Part shown: piece after piece, positions 1 to 7,193 of the stretch
Position numbering within the stretch: position 1 is the first letter of the stretch
How the letters are laid out: each line of letters begins with the position of its first letter
Origin: Lachnospiraceae bacterium
GTDB taxonomy: Bacteria; Bacillota; Clostridia; Lachnospirales; Lachnospiraceae
NCBI GenBank assembly: GCA_016281555.1
Contig: JAEEIV010000088.1
Coordinates: 1 to 37,236, forward strand
Direction: 5' to 3'
Length of the DNA: 37,236 nucleotides
The notes under the pieces: generated by a model
Seen by the model: only the letters and a program-made list of their open reading frames with translations
Databases searched by the model: none
What the model was told of the DNA's origin: nothing
Program-made: the position numbers and the translations under genes

Positions 1-120
1 AAAGACACGATCTGGTACTCGGCGACTACCATTACGTATTGTAGCTTACGACCGGCGCCGGGACGGCGGTCGTCGAGGAATATGATTTTACGAAATAGCC
101 GACAGGAAAGGAGACCGAAC

Positions 121-990
121 GTGAAACCTGCAGTGAAACTTTTATCCTTCGTTCTTGCCGCTGTTCTTGTGTTTTCGCTCTCAGCGTGCGGAAACGGAGA
201 AAATGCGGAGAACGCGTGGAACATTCCGACCGAAGCGACGGTTCCTTCGGAAGCGGCCCCTTCCGAAGCGGCCCCTTCCGAAGCGGCCCCTTCCGAAACG
301 GAACCTTCCGAAGAATCCGCGAAGGCGGACGAACCGTTGCCTTACACCGTCGTTTCGTTGAAAGATGCCAAGGCCGGCGACGTCGTCGTGTTCGGTTCGT
401 ACGAGCAGAACGCGAACGCTTCCGACGGCAATGAACCGCTGGAGTGGCTTGTTCTCGCGAAGGACGGCGGATCGCTCTTGGTGATCACGCTGTACGCCGT
501 CGAGCACATGCAGTTCCACAGCTCCTTAAGCGCGGTCACGTGGGAAACGAGTGCGGTCCGAGCGTTCTTAAACGGCGAGTTCCTGAACAAGGCGTTTTCG
601 GAGGAGGAAAAGGCGAAGATCCGGCAGACGACGGTCATTGCCGAAAAGAATCCGGACTACCCGAACTCCCGCCCCGGCAATGATACCGAAGACAAGGTCT
701 TCCTGCTGAACGTGCAGGAAAAGGCACTTTATTTCCAGGACAAAGCCGATGCCATTTGCGCGCCGACGAAGACCGTGATCGCTTCGAGCAACGTGTTCTC
801 GCACACGAAGAAAGCGTGGTATTCCGGCCACGACTACCTCTGCAGCTGGTGGCTCCGTTCACCCGGGATGTATAAAGATCTGTACGTCAGCTATGTCGAC
901 CACAGCGGAAACGTGAGCGGCGGCGGACAGGTGTATTTGGATGGTACGGACCTCTGTGTGCGGCCGGCCATGTGGATCACCGGGGAATGA
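121..990 (+). CDS. DUF6273-type lipoprotein
   Basis: Predicted surface lipoprotein of 289 residues. I chose the GTG at 121 because AGGAAAGGAG lies just upstream and the reading begins with a lipoprotein signal: a Lys-containing start, a hydrophobic stretch and a lipobox LSAC with Cys23. An Ala/Pro/Ser/Glu linker of near-identical EAAPS units (about residues 44-63) follows. The rest resembles DUF6273: an early FGSYEQN segment, EWLVLAKDG, and a closing WWLRSPG ... VRPAMWI. DUF6273 domains are common in secreted Clostridia proteins and have no established activity. An in-frame ATG at 82 would give a longer protein but lacks a ribosome binding site and would place charged residues before the signal. 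Nothing here shows a ligand or partner. Confident in the lipoprotein call, fairly confident in the domain. Confidence 0.8.
   Translation: MKPAVKLLSFVLAAVLVFSLSACGNGENAENAWNIPTEATVPSEAAPSEAAPSEAAPSETEPSEESAKADEPLPYTVVSLKDAKAGDVVVFGSYEQNANASDGNEPLEWLVLAKDGGSLLVITLYAVEHMQFHSSLSAVTWETSAVRAFLNGEFLNKAFSEEEKAKIRQTTVIAEKNPDYPNSRPGNDTEDKVFLLNVQEKALYFQDKADAICAPTKTVIASSNVFSHTKKAWYSGHDYLCSWWLRSPGMYKDLYVSYVDHSGNVSGGGQVYLDGTDLCVRPAMWITGE
250..309 (+). repeat. 15-bp in-frame tandem repeat in lipoprotein linker
   Basis: The unit GAAGCGGCCCCTTCC occurs three times exactly (250-264, 265-279, 280-294), followed by a degenerate fourth copy (295-309). Each unit encodes Glu-Ala-Ala-Pro-Ser. The copies match at the DNA level, including third positions, so the array is recent or being homogenised and could vary in copy number without a frameshift. 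Confidence 0.9.
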
Positions 991-1008
991 CGGCCGGGTG
1001 TAATCCGC

Positions 1009-1037
1009 TTGACTTTCAAGTCAAAAAAGTACATAAT
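1009..1037 (+). promoter_or_regulatory. Sigma-A-like promoter with palindromic -35 region
   Basis: TTGACT (1009-1014), a 17-bp spacer and CATAAT (1032-1037) lie about 90 bp before the cyclodeaminase-family gene. The -35 box is the left arm of an inverted repeat, TTGACT-TTCA-AGTCAA (1009-1024), a plausible operator. A small GGGC-ATT-GCCC hairpin (1047-1057) follows in the leader. Confidence 0.6.
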
Positions 1038-1129
1038 AACAAAAGGGCATTGCCCGTAAATTTTACATGAAAACGATGAAGGTATTCTGCTAGGAGCGGG
1101 CCTCTTACGTCGGCATCAGGAGGAGATCC

Positions 1130-2248
1130 ATGGGAAAAAGAACGGACTTTTTGTATCTGAACGAGCAGGACATGATCAAGGCAGGCGTGCTGGATTATGC
1201 GCGCTGCATTGACGTGGAGGAAGAGATTTTCGGGCTTTTAAGCAAGAGCGATTACCGGATGGGCGGCGCGAAGTACAATTCGCACGGCATTGCCGTTACG
1301 TTCCCGGACGAGAGCGACATCCCGGATATGCCGAGAAACGCTCCGGACCGCAGATTCCTGGCAATGCCCGGCTACCTCGGCGGACGGTTCCACATTGCCG
1401 GCATGAAATGGTACGGCTCGAACATCACGAACCCCCAGATCGGCCTGCCGCGTTCCGTGCTGATGATCATGCTGAACAATGCAGAGACCGGCGAACCCGT
1501 GGCTCTGATGTCCGGCAACCTCGTCAGCTCCGTCCGGACCGGCTGTGTGCCCGGCGTCGGAACGAGACATCTGGCCAGAAAAGGCGCGGAAGTCTGCGCC
1601 TGCATCGGTGCGGGTCCTGTGAGCCGCGCCTGCTTCGACGCGATCCGTGTGGAAGCGAAAGATCTGAAAGAAGTCCTGATTTACGATATCATTGAAGAGA
1701 AGGCGTGGGATTTCGCGAAGTCCGTGACCGAAAAGTACGGTCTCAAGGCGCGCGCGGCCTCTTCGCTCGAAGATGCGGTCCGTCCGGCGGACATCATCTC
1801 CGTCGCGGCCTCTTCCGTAAAGCCTGTGAATCTGAAGGACGAATGGCTGAAGGCCGGCTCGCTGCTTATGTTCACCGGACGCTGCAACGTGGAGGAATCC
1901 TATTATTCGTCTGCGAAGATCATCTGGGACAACCCGAAGATGCACGACGTCTATTACGACGAGCATCTGCTCCTGCCGGAAGACAAGCGCTTCATCAACG
2001 GCATCGGCGTGCAGATCTACCGGATGGTTTATGAAAACAAACTTCCGGCGCTCTTAGATCAGACCGGTCTCGGCGACGTGATCCTGGGCACCCGCCCCGG
2101 CCGCGTGAGCGACGACGAGCGGATCCTGTTCATTGCCGGCGGCATGGTCATCTGGGACCTCGGCTGGTCGTATGAAATGTATCAGAACGCGCTGAAGATG
2201 GGCCTTGGACAGTCCCTGAACCTTTGGGATTCACCGTATCTCGGATAA
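1130..2248 (+). CDS. Ornithine cyclodeaminase / mu-crystallin family protein
   Basis: A 372-residue NAD(P)-binding protein of the ornithine cyclodeaminase/mu-crystallin superfamily, whose members deaminate or reduce amino and imino acids. The start at 1130 has AGGAGGAG directly upstream. Visible family marks are GMKWYGSN (about 91-98, with the Lys expected in the substrate site), SSVRTG (133-138) and a Rossmann glycine motif CIGAGPVSRA (158-167). The protein is longer than classical ornithine cyclodeaminase and resembles the subgroup often annotated as tyramine oxidase subunit B. No second enzyme subunit is adjacent: the neighbours are two lipoprotein genes. The substrate cannot be read from the sequence, so ornithine should not be assumed. 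It has its own promoter and a possible operator. Confidence 0.8.
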   Translation: MGKRTDFLYLNEQDMIKAGVLDYARCIDVEEEIFGLLSKSDYRMGGAKYNSHGIAVTFPDESDIPDMPRNAPDRRFLAMPGYLGGRFHIAGMKWYGSNITNPQIGLPRSVLMIMLNNAETGEPVALMSGNLVSSVRTGCVPGVGTRHLARKGAEVCACIGAGPVSRACFDAIRVEAKDLKEVLIYDIIEEKAWDFAKSVTEKYGLKARAASSLEDAVRPADIISVAASSVKPVNLKDEWLKAGSLLMFTGRCNVEESYYSSAKIIWDNPKMHDVYYDEHLLLPEDKRFINGIGVQIYRMVYENKLPALLDQTGLGDVILGTRPGRVSDDERILFIAGGMVIWDLGWSYEMYQNALKMGLGQSLNLWDSPYLG

Positions 2249-2279
2249 GAAGAACATTGTTCGGAAGGATCGGGAACAC

Positions 2280-2717
2280 ATGAGATTTGTGAGGAAAAAG
2301 ATCTGTGCCGTTCTGGCCGCAGCGCTTGCGTTTGCGGTGGTTTTCGCCGGCTGCCGGGGAACGGATGACGACACGAAACTTGCGGAAAGCGAAGGGCAAA
2401 GCACCGAAGTGACGGCGTCTGAAACGGAAGACACGGAAACATCGGAAGACGAGGGAACCGAGGAAGCGACTTCGGAGGAATCGGACACAGAAGACGAATC
2501 CGCGGAAGAATCCGGCTCCGAAGAAGAGACGGAGGACAGCAGCGCTTCGGGAACGGACGAGGAGACGGAATCGGGTGAATCCGCAAAGTCCTCGACGGAG
2601 TCCGGTTCCAAGGAAGGGACGAACGCACCGGGAACCTCCGCAGCGCCTCCGCAGACGGAACCGCAGGAATCCACCACGCTGCCGCACGAAATCATCCTCC
2701 CGATCATCGATTTTTAG
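2280..2717 (+). CDS. Low-complexity acidic lipoprotein
   Basis: A 145-residue protein with a lipoprotein signal (basic start MRFVRKK, hydrophobic stretch, FAGC with Cys25). Nearly everything after the cysteine is Glu/Ser/Thr/Asp-rich low-complexity sequence with no recognisable domain; only a short hydrophobic end, ending IIDF, differs. Similar tracts serve as cell-wall linkers in Gram-positive lipoproteins, but here the linker is almost the whole mature protein. It starts 31 bp after the cyclodeaminase-family gene and is probably co-transcribed with it. Its stop codon overlaps the left arm of the CIRCE element that controls the next gene. Function unknown; it may be a decayed lipoprotein that lost its C-terminal domain. 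Confidence 0.7.
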   Translation: MRFVRKKICAVLAAALAFAVVFAGCRGTDDDTKLAESEGQSTEVTASETEDTETSEDEGTEEATSEESDTEDESAEESGSEEETEDSSASGTDEETESGESAKSSTESGSKEGTNAPGTSAAPPQTEPQESTTLPHEIILPIIDF

Positions 2718-2740
2718 CACTCTCGACTTGACAGTGCTAA
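2714..2740 (+). promoter_or_regulatory. CIRCE operator (HrcA site) upstream of htpG
   Basis: TTAGCACTC (2714-2722), 9 bp, then CAGTGCTAA (2732-2740). This matches the CIRCE consensus TTAGCACTC-N9-GAGTGCTAA at 17 of 18 arm positions with the exact 9-bp spacing. It overlaps the -35 box of the htpG promoter, as expected for HrcA repression. No hrcA gene is in the window. Confidence 0.93.
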
Positions 2741-2756
2741 CAAAAAGTGATACAAT
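2728..2756 (+). promoter_or_regulatory. htpG sigma-A promoter
   Basis: A consensus TTGACA (2728-2733), a 17-bp spacer and TACAAT (2751-2756). The -35 lies inside the CIRCE element and the -10 lies inside the left arm of a second palindrome. Transcription would start near 2763, giving an untranslated leader of about 78 nt before the ATG at 2841. Confidence 0.85.
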
Positions 2757-2785
2757 GCACCCCGGAAGCAAAAGGGGTGCATTGT
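2752..2785 (+). repeat. Perfect 12-bp palindrome across htpG -10 and start site
   Basis: ACAATGCACCCC (2752-2763) and GGGGTGCATTGT (2774-2785) are perfect inverted complements separated by 10 bp. The left arm covers most of the -10 box, so most of the repeat is not transcribed; a DNA operator is more likely than an RNA hairpin. Confidence 0.8.
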
Positions 2786-2840
2786 TTTGTCTGAAACACG
2801 GAAAAGCACCCGGAATATATACGAAAGGTCGTACAGAAAC

Positions 2841-4817
2841 ATGAACAAAAAGGGTAATTTATCCATCAACAGCGAGAATATTTTCCCGATCATTAAAAAG
2901 TGGTTGTATTCGGACCACGACATCTTCCTTCGCGAGTTGGTGTCGAATGCGTCCGACGCCATCACGAAGCGTAAGAAACTTTCTCTCGTCGGCGAGACGG
3001 AATTGCCGGAAGATTTCAAGCCGGAGATCCGCGTGAACACAAGCTCCGAGAAAAAAACGCTGGAAGTCATCGACAACGGCATCGGCATGACCGCCGAGGA
3101 AGTGGAAAAGTACATCAATGAGATCGCTTTTTCAGGCGCGACGGATTTCATGGAGAAGTACAAGGGCAAGGCAGACGAGGACCAGATCATCGGTCACTTC
3201 GGCCTCGGCTTTTATTCGGTCTTCATGGTCGCGGAGAAGGTGACGATCGACACGTTGTCCTGCATGCCGGGCGCGAAGCCGGTGCATTGGGAGTCGGAAG
3301 GCGGCGTGGAATTCGAAATGAGCGAAGGCGACCGCACCGAGGTCGGCACGAAGATCACACTCTACATGGCGGACGATTGCCACGAGTTCGCCAACGAATA
3401 CCGCATCCGGAACGTGCTGGACAAGTATTGCGCGTTCATGCCCTATGAAATCTATCTGAAGAACGCGGATGCGAAGGAAGAGCCGCCGAAGGAAGGCGAG
3501 GAACCGAAGAAGGAGACGCCGGTCAATGACACGACGCCGCTGTTTGCAAAGCATCCGAACGAGTGCAAGGACGAGGACTACAAAGAGTTCTACAGAAAAG
3601 TGTTCAAGGAGTACCGCGAGCCGCTGTTCTGGATCCATCTGAACATGGATTACCCGTTTAACCTGAAGGGCATTCTGTATTTCCCGAAGATCAATCTCGG
3701 ATACGAGTCGCTCGAAGGCACGATCAAGCTGTTCAACAACCAGGTGTTCGTCGCAGACAACATCAAGGAAGTCATTCCGGAGTACATGATGCTCTTGAAG
3801 GGCGTCATCGACTGCCCCGACCTGCCGCTCAACGTGTCGAGAAGCGCGCTGCAGAACGACGGCTTCGTGACGAAGATCCAGGAGTACATTTCGAAGAAGA
3901 TCGCGGACAAACTGTCCGGGCTCTGCAAGGTGGACCGCGAGTTTTACGAAAAGAACTGGGAGTCGATCAGCCCGTTCGTGAAATACGGATGCCTCCGCGA
4001 CGAAAAGTTCTGCAAGAAGATGACCGATTACATCCTCTTCAAGGGCATTGACGACAAGTACATGGTGTTGCCGGAGTGCCTCGCGGTGAAGCCGATCGAC
4101 GACGAGCCGGAAGAGGGCGAAGAGGCCGAGAAGAAGGAAGACGAAGCGAAGGACCGGATCGAAAAGGTCGACGGCGAGGTCGTTCCGGAGGAAGGCAAGG
4201 AAGAAGAGAAGAAGGAAAAGACCGTCTATTACGTGACCGACCCGGTGCAGCAGAGCCAGTACGTAAACCACTTCAAGAAGATGAAGATGGCGGCCGTGGT
4301 ATTGCCGGATGAGATCGACCGTCCGTTCATCCAGCAGCTGGAAGCAAAGAACGAAGGCATCCATTTCAAGCGGATCGACGCGGCGATGGAAGATGCTTTC
4401 ATGGCGAAATCCACGAAGAAGCTGGAAGAGGAGCTGAAGGCCGACACCGAGACGCTGACCGGACTGTTCAAGAAGATCCTGAAGAAGGACAGCGTGAAGA
4501 TCCGGGTCGAGAAGTTGAAGAACAAGGAGATCTCCTCGATGATCCTCGTCAATGAGGAATCGCTCAGGATGCAGGACATGATGCGGCAGTACGGCATGAA
4601 GGACAGCGAACTCGGCAAGGGCGAAGAGACGCTGGTGCTGAACGTGAACCACAAGCTCGTGCAGTATCTTCTTTCACACAGCGAAGGGGAGAACGTTGCA
4701 ACGGTCTGCGAGGAACTCTACGACCTCGCCCGGATCCAGCAAGGACCGCTGGACCCGGAGGCGATGACGAAGTTCGTCACGAGAACGAACAAGATTATGG
4801 GGCTTCTGGCAGAATAA
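2841..4817 (+). CDS. htpG: Chaperone HtpG (Hsp90 family)
   Basis: ATP-dependent cytoplasmic Hsp90-family chaperone, 658 residues. The start at 2841 fits the family (MNKKGNLSINSENIF); a TTG further upstream would add unrelated residues. GHKL ATPase motifs are intact: RELVSNASDA (about 31-40), DNGIGMT (78-84), GHFGLGFYSV (118-127) and GTKITL (169-174). The middle domain carries NVSRSALQ (331-338). Two charged Lys/Glu inserts stand out: one at about 210-230 between the N-terminal and middle domains, like the eukaryotic Hsp90 linker position, and a longer one at about 420-460. The promoter carries a CIRCE site, so HrcA heat-shock control is expected. It is convergent with the next gene, with only 4 bp between the stop codons. 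Confidence 0.97.
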   Translation: MNKKGNLSINSENIFPIIKKWLYSDHDIFLRELVSNASDAITKRKKLSLVGETELPEDFKPEIRVNTSSEKKTLEVIDNGIGMTAEEVEKYINEIAFSGATDFMEKYKGKADEDQIIGHFGLGFYSVFMVAEKVTIDTLSCMPGAKPVHWESEGGVEFEMSEGDRTEVGTKITLYMADDCHEFANEYRIRNVLDKYCAFMPYEIYLKNADAKEEPPKEGEEPKKETPVNDTTPLFAKHPNECKDEDYKEFYRKVFKEYREPLFWIHLNMDYPFNLKGILYFPKINLGYESLEGTIKLFNNQVFVADNIKEVIPEYMMLLKGVIDCPDLPLNVSRSALQNDGFVTKIQEYISKKIADKLSGLCKVDREFYEKNWESISPFVKYGCLRDEKFCKKMTDYILFKGIDDKYMVLPECLAVKPIDDEPEEGEEAEKKEDEAKDRIEKVDGEVVPEEGKEEEKKEKTVYYVTDPVQQSQYVNHFKKMKMAAVVLPDEIDRPFIQQLEAKNEGIHFKRIDAAMEDAFMAKSTKKLEEELKADTETLTGLFKKILKKDSVKIRVEKLKNKEISSMILVNEESLRMQDMMRQYGMKDSELGKGEETLVLNVNHKLVQYLLSHSEGENVATVCEELYDLARIQQGPLDPEAMTKFVTRTNKIMGLLAE

Positions 4818-4821
4818 GACA

Positions 4822-6201
4822 TTAAATCACTGCGGTGATCAGTAAGGTCACCGTACTGAAGATGAACCAGAGTTTTGCCGTCTTTTTCCGTGTCAGAATG
4901 GAAATGAGGATGCAGATGCAGGCGGCACCAAGGACCGTCACGAGCCATGCGCTTTGCAAGCGAAGCGGCGTGAAGGCATATTCGTGAATGTACATGAAGA
5001 GCTTGGCGAAAGCCACTGCGTCAAAGAGAATGGTCTCAAGCACGAGCACCGTACCTGCAATTTTCAGGGCGGTGCTCTTTTTGCGGCAGGTGCGGAACGT
5101 AAGCCACAAGAGCGCGAAGTTTACGAGCACCACGCGGCAGAGTTCAAAGAAACCCTCCCTCGCATAGGTGGAGTAGGAGAAGCCTTCCGGCAGCGTTCCT
5201 GCAAATGCGCCGAACAGGTAGGAACCCTGGACTGCGAAGAAAATGACGTAGAAGACCGTGAAGACCGCAACGATGCCGATCCAGACGCCGTCCGGGATGG
5301 CGCGGAGTTTTTCCACGAAGCGCTTGACGAGGTCGCCGCGGTGCACGAACCGCTCTTTCTCTTCCCGGAACGAGCCGCCGAGCATGCCGTAGACGTACGT
5401 GCCGACGTGCACAGCCAGGAAGAGCCGCCAGACGACCGCCCAGTCAAGCCGGAAGCGCAGGAATTCATCGATTTTTGTGAGGACGTCGGCAAAGTTCCGG
5501 TCGGCTTGTCCGAGCAGCCGCAATGCGGTAATGAGCAGGACAAGGCCGATCGAAACGGCGATGAGCGAAAACAGAATGGCCAGCCCGACTCTCTTTTTAT
5601 CTTTCTTCTTGTTTCGCTTAAACGTGCTGATGACGGTCGTGATCAGCAGATAAATGTTCTTGAACGGCAGGACGAAGAACCCCGTGATGCCGTCCCAGAC
5701 GAACATGTGGCTCGTTTCGCCTTCGGCCAGGCGGTTGCTTCTTGAAAGCAGCCAGTACACGGCGAAAAGATGCAGGAAGAGCACGAGATGCCAGTCTTCC
5801 CAGACGCGGCTTGAGGCCGTATACGGCTCTGCCCACCAAGGGAAGGGGAGCGGTCCGAAGAGGTAGACGGCAAGCAGGATGAGCTCAATGCCGATCCAGA
5901 GAAAACTCTCGATTCTCCGGCGTTCTTTCCGGTGCAATGCGATCCCGAACGCGAGAAAACCGAGCACGAAGACCGTGATCCAGATCTTCGCCGCGACTTC
6001 CGGCAATTCATAATAGGCCGTCACATAACAATAGCAGAGCGGGATCGTAAGCCAGGCGACGATCTTTTCTGCAAGGGTGGTGTCGAAGAGACTCTTCCGG
6101 GCCGGCTTCGGCGCGGGGGCGTCTCCGGTCTCCGGCGCGGCTGCCGGTGTTTCCTGAATGGGCAAAGCCGGGTCATTGCCGGGCGTCTGATAGGATTCCA
6201 T
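4822..6201 (-). CDS. Polytopic membrane protein, DUF4153/DUF4173-like
   Basis: A 459-residue integral membrane protein. After an Ala/Pro-rich cytosolic start of about 40 residues come roughly ten to twelve hydrophobic segments, with a basic cytoplasmic loop (KRNKKKDKKR). The segment YSTYAREGFFEL followed by membrane helices is characteristic of the DUF4153/DUF4173 group as I know it; no reaction is established for these proteins. The start at 6201 has AAGGAGGT at good spacing. It is the third gene of a minus-strand operon behind a DUF2975 protein and a small HTH regulator (21 bp after the latter), which suggests envelope or membrane-stress adaptation under that regulator's control. The family name is from memory and could shift between the two related DUFs. 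Confidence 0.75.
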   Translation of the reverse strand: MESYQTPGNDPALPIQETPAAAPETGDAPAPKPARKSLFDTTLAEKIVAWLTIPLCYCYVTAYYELPEVAAKIWITVFVLGFLAFGIALHRKERRRIESFLWIGIELILLAVYLFGPLPFPWWAEPYTASSRVWEDWHLVLFLHLFAVYWLLSRSNRLAEGETSHMFVWDGITGFFVLPFKNIYLLITTVISTFKRNKKKDKKRVGLAILFSLIAVSIGLVLLITALRLLGQADRNFADVLTKIDEFLRFRLDWAVVWRLFLAVHVGTYVYGMLGGSFREEKERFVHRGDLVKRFVEKLRAIPDGVWIGIVAVFTVFYVIFFAVQGSYLFGAFAGTLPEGFSYSTYAREGFFELCRVVLVNFALLWLTFRTCRKKSTALKIAGTVLVLETILFDAVAFAKLFMYIHEYAFTPLRLQSAWLVTVLGAACICILISILTRKKTAKLWFIFSTVTLLITAVI

Positions 6202-6222
6202 AAAAGACCTCCTTTATTTCTG

Positions 6223-6453
6223 TTATTTCTGTCCGTCCGACGGCTCCGGATCGTCAATGAACTCCAGAAGGTCGCCGGGCTGGCATTGCAGTTCGTGGCA
6301 GAGTGCCATCAGCGTCGAAAAACGGATGGCGCGCGCCTTGTCGTTCTTTAAAACGGAGAGATTCGCAGGGGTAATGCCGACGCGCTCGGCGAGCACGCCC
6401 GCAGGGATCTTGCGTTCCGCGAGGAGACGGTCGATTTTTACACGGATTTCCAT
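6223..6453 (-). CDS. Small XRE/YozG-type HTH regulator
   Basis: A 76-residue DNA-binding protein that is essentially one Cro/CI-type helix-turn-helix (about residues 6-66): LLAERKIPAGVLAERVGIT, then NLSVLKNDKARAIRFSTL and MALCHELQCQPGDLLEF. It resembles the YozG-like HTH proteins encoded next to DUF2975 membrane proteins in Bacillota (yoaS-yozG arrangement in Bacillus). The ribosome binding site GAGGAG overlaps the stop of the upstream DUF2975 gene, 10 bp away, so the two are coupled. It has no ligand domain; the membrane partner may control it. Autoregulation through the TATCG sites upstream is an inference. Confidence 0.88.
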   Translation of the reverse strand: MEIRVKIDRLLAERKIPAGVLAERVGITPANLSVLKNDKARAIRFSTLMALCHELQCQPGDLLEFIDDPEPSDGQK

Positions 6454-6463
6454 AAGCGTCTCC

Positions 6464-6916
6464 TCAAATCGTAAGATCCAGTTCTTCCTTCATCCGCACC
6501 GCTTCCGCGAACGCGTTTTTCACGATGCGGACGATGAGCGTCAGAAAGGCCGCCGCGACGGAGACGATGAAGAACGGCAGGTAGAAGAACCCGCCTGCGA
6601 TCGAAATGAGCGCAATGACGAGCAGACAGATGCTGACGATGCGCAGGATCTTCACGTTCTTCGAAGTGAACACTTCCGCCTTCTTAAGGTTCCGGAGCAG
6701 AAGGAACATTTCCGCCAGAATGAGCCAGGCGAAGATGCTGAGCGCATAAAGGGTCACCATCATGCCGGCCTTGATCGTCGGACTCGTCATGAGACGCAGG
6801 TTCATGTACCAGTCCAGAAACGGGTTCATGAAGACGTCGAGCAGGAGAAGTGTGGCTGCGAATACGCCGAGGAGGATCTCCGAAAGGAGAATGCTCTTTG
6901 AATTGTTCCAGTTCAT
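6464..6916 (-). CDS. DUF2975 membrane protein
   Basis: A 150-residue protein with four hydrophobic segments: about ILLSEILLGVFAATLLLLDV, then MMVTLYALSIFAWLILAEMF, a pair around LRIVSICLLVIALISIAGGF, and IVSVAAAFLTLIV. The pattern and the adjacent small HTH gene fit DUF2975. I placed the start at 6916 (MNWNNSK) because AAGGAAG precedes it; an upstream ATG at 7018 would add a polar tail extending into the promoter. First gene of an operon with the HTH regulator and the DUF4153/4173-like protein. The DUF2975-HTH pair may act as a membrane sensor and regulator, but no signal has been established to my knowledge. Confidence 0.85.
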   Translation of the reverse strand: MNWNNSKSILLSEILLGVFAATLLLLDVFMNPFLDWYMNLRLMTSPTIKAGMMVTLYALSIFAWLILAEMFLLLRNLKKAEVFTSKNVKILRIVSICLLVIALISIAGGFFYLPFFIVSVAAAFLTLIVRIVKNAFAEAVRMKEELDLTI

Positions 6917-7003
6917 GATACCTGTCTTCCTTCGCTTTTTGCTTTTCCCCGCCGGAACGCCTGTCTTTGAATGGGCAATTCCTGCCTCCGGCGGTGTATG
7001 CCG

Positions 7004-7032
7004 ACTATAGCACAACATTTATCGTTTGTCAA
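7004..7032 (-). promoter_or_regulatory. Promoter of the DUF2975-HTH-DUF4153 operon
   Basis: On the minus strand, TTGACA (complement of 7027-7032), a 17-bp spacer and TATAGT (complement of 7004-7009). Both boxes are near consensus. The predicted leader is about 80 nt. Confidence 0.85.
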
Positions 7033-7065
7033 TAAAAAATATCGAGAAACGATAAAAAAGTATCG
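7020..7065. promoter_or_regulatory. TATCG half-site cluster (candidate operator)
   Basis: TATCG occurs at 7020, 7040 and 7061, about 20-21 bp apart (two helical turns), and CGATA occurs at 7050. TATCG-AGAAA-CGATA (7040-7054) is a local palindrome, and TATCGTTT (7020-7027) pairs with AAACGATA (7047-7054). The cluster flanks and overlaps the -35 box of the minus-strand operon, so it is a likely binding site for the operon's own HTH protein. Confidence 0.55.
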
Positions 7066-7140
7066 AAAAAGGAAAAGTTTTTGTCTTGAAATTGTATCGG
7101 TTTTTCCCCGGCATCCGGCGGATTTTCCCGTGAAAAATGA

Positions 7141-7169
7141 TTGCGAAAACAAATACTTTGTTATATACT
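7141..7169 (+). promoter_or_regulatory. Promoter of exonuclease-galE operon
   Basis: TTGCGA (7141-7146), a 17-bp spacer and TATACT (7164-7169), 24 bp before the exonuclease ATG. An inverted repeat, ACAAATAC (7149-7156) and GTATTTGT (7170-7177), brackets the -10 box and could be an operator. Confidence 0.65.
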
Positions 7170-7193
7170 GTATTTGTGGAAAGTTGGTGATTT

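Noticed and set aside
1-98. C-terminal end of an upstream gene
   Set aside because: One frame reads AGTAVVEEYDFTK before a stop at 96-98 but has another stop at 42-44 in the same frame; too short to decide between a real gene end, a pseudogene and chance.
3132-4652. Long antisense open frame opposite htpG
   Set aside because: A consequence of G+C-rich codon use in htpG; repetitive His/Leu/Val/Asp composition, no ribosome binding site, no family.
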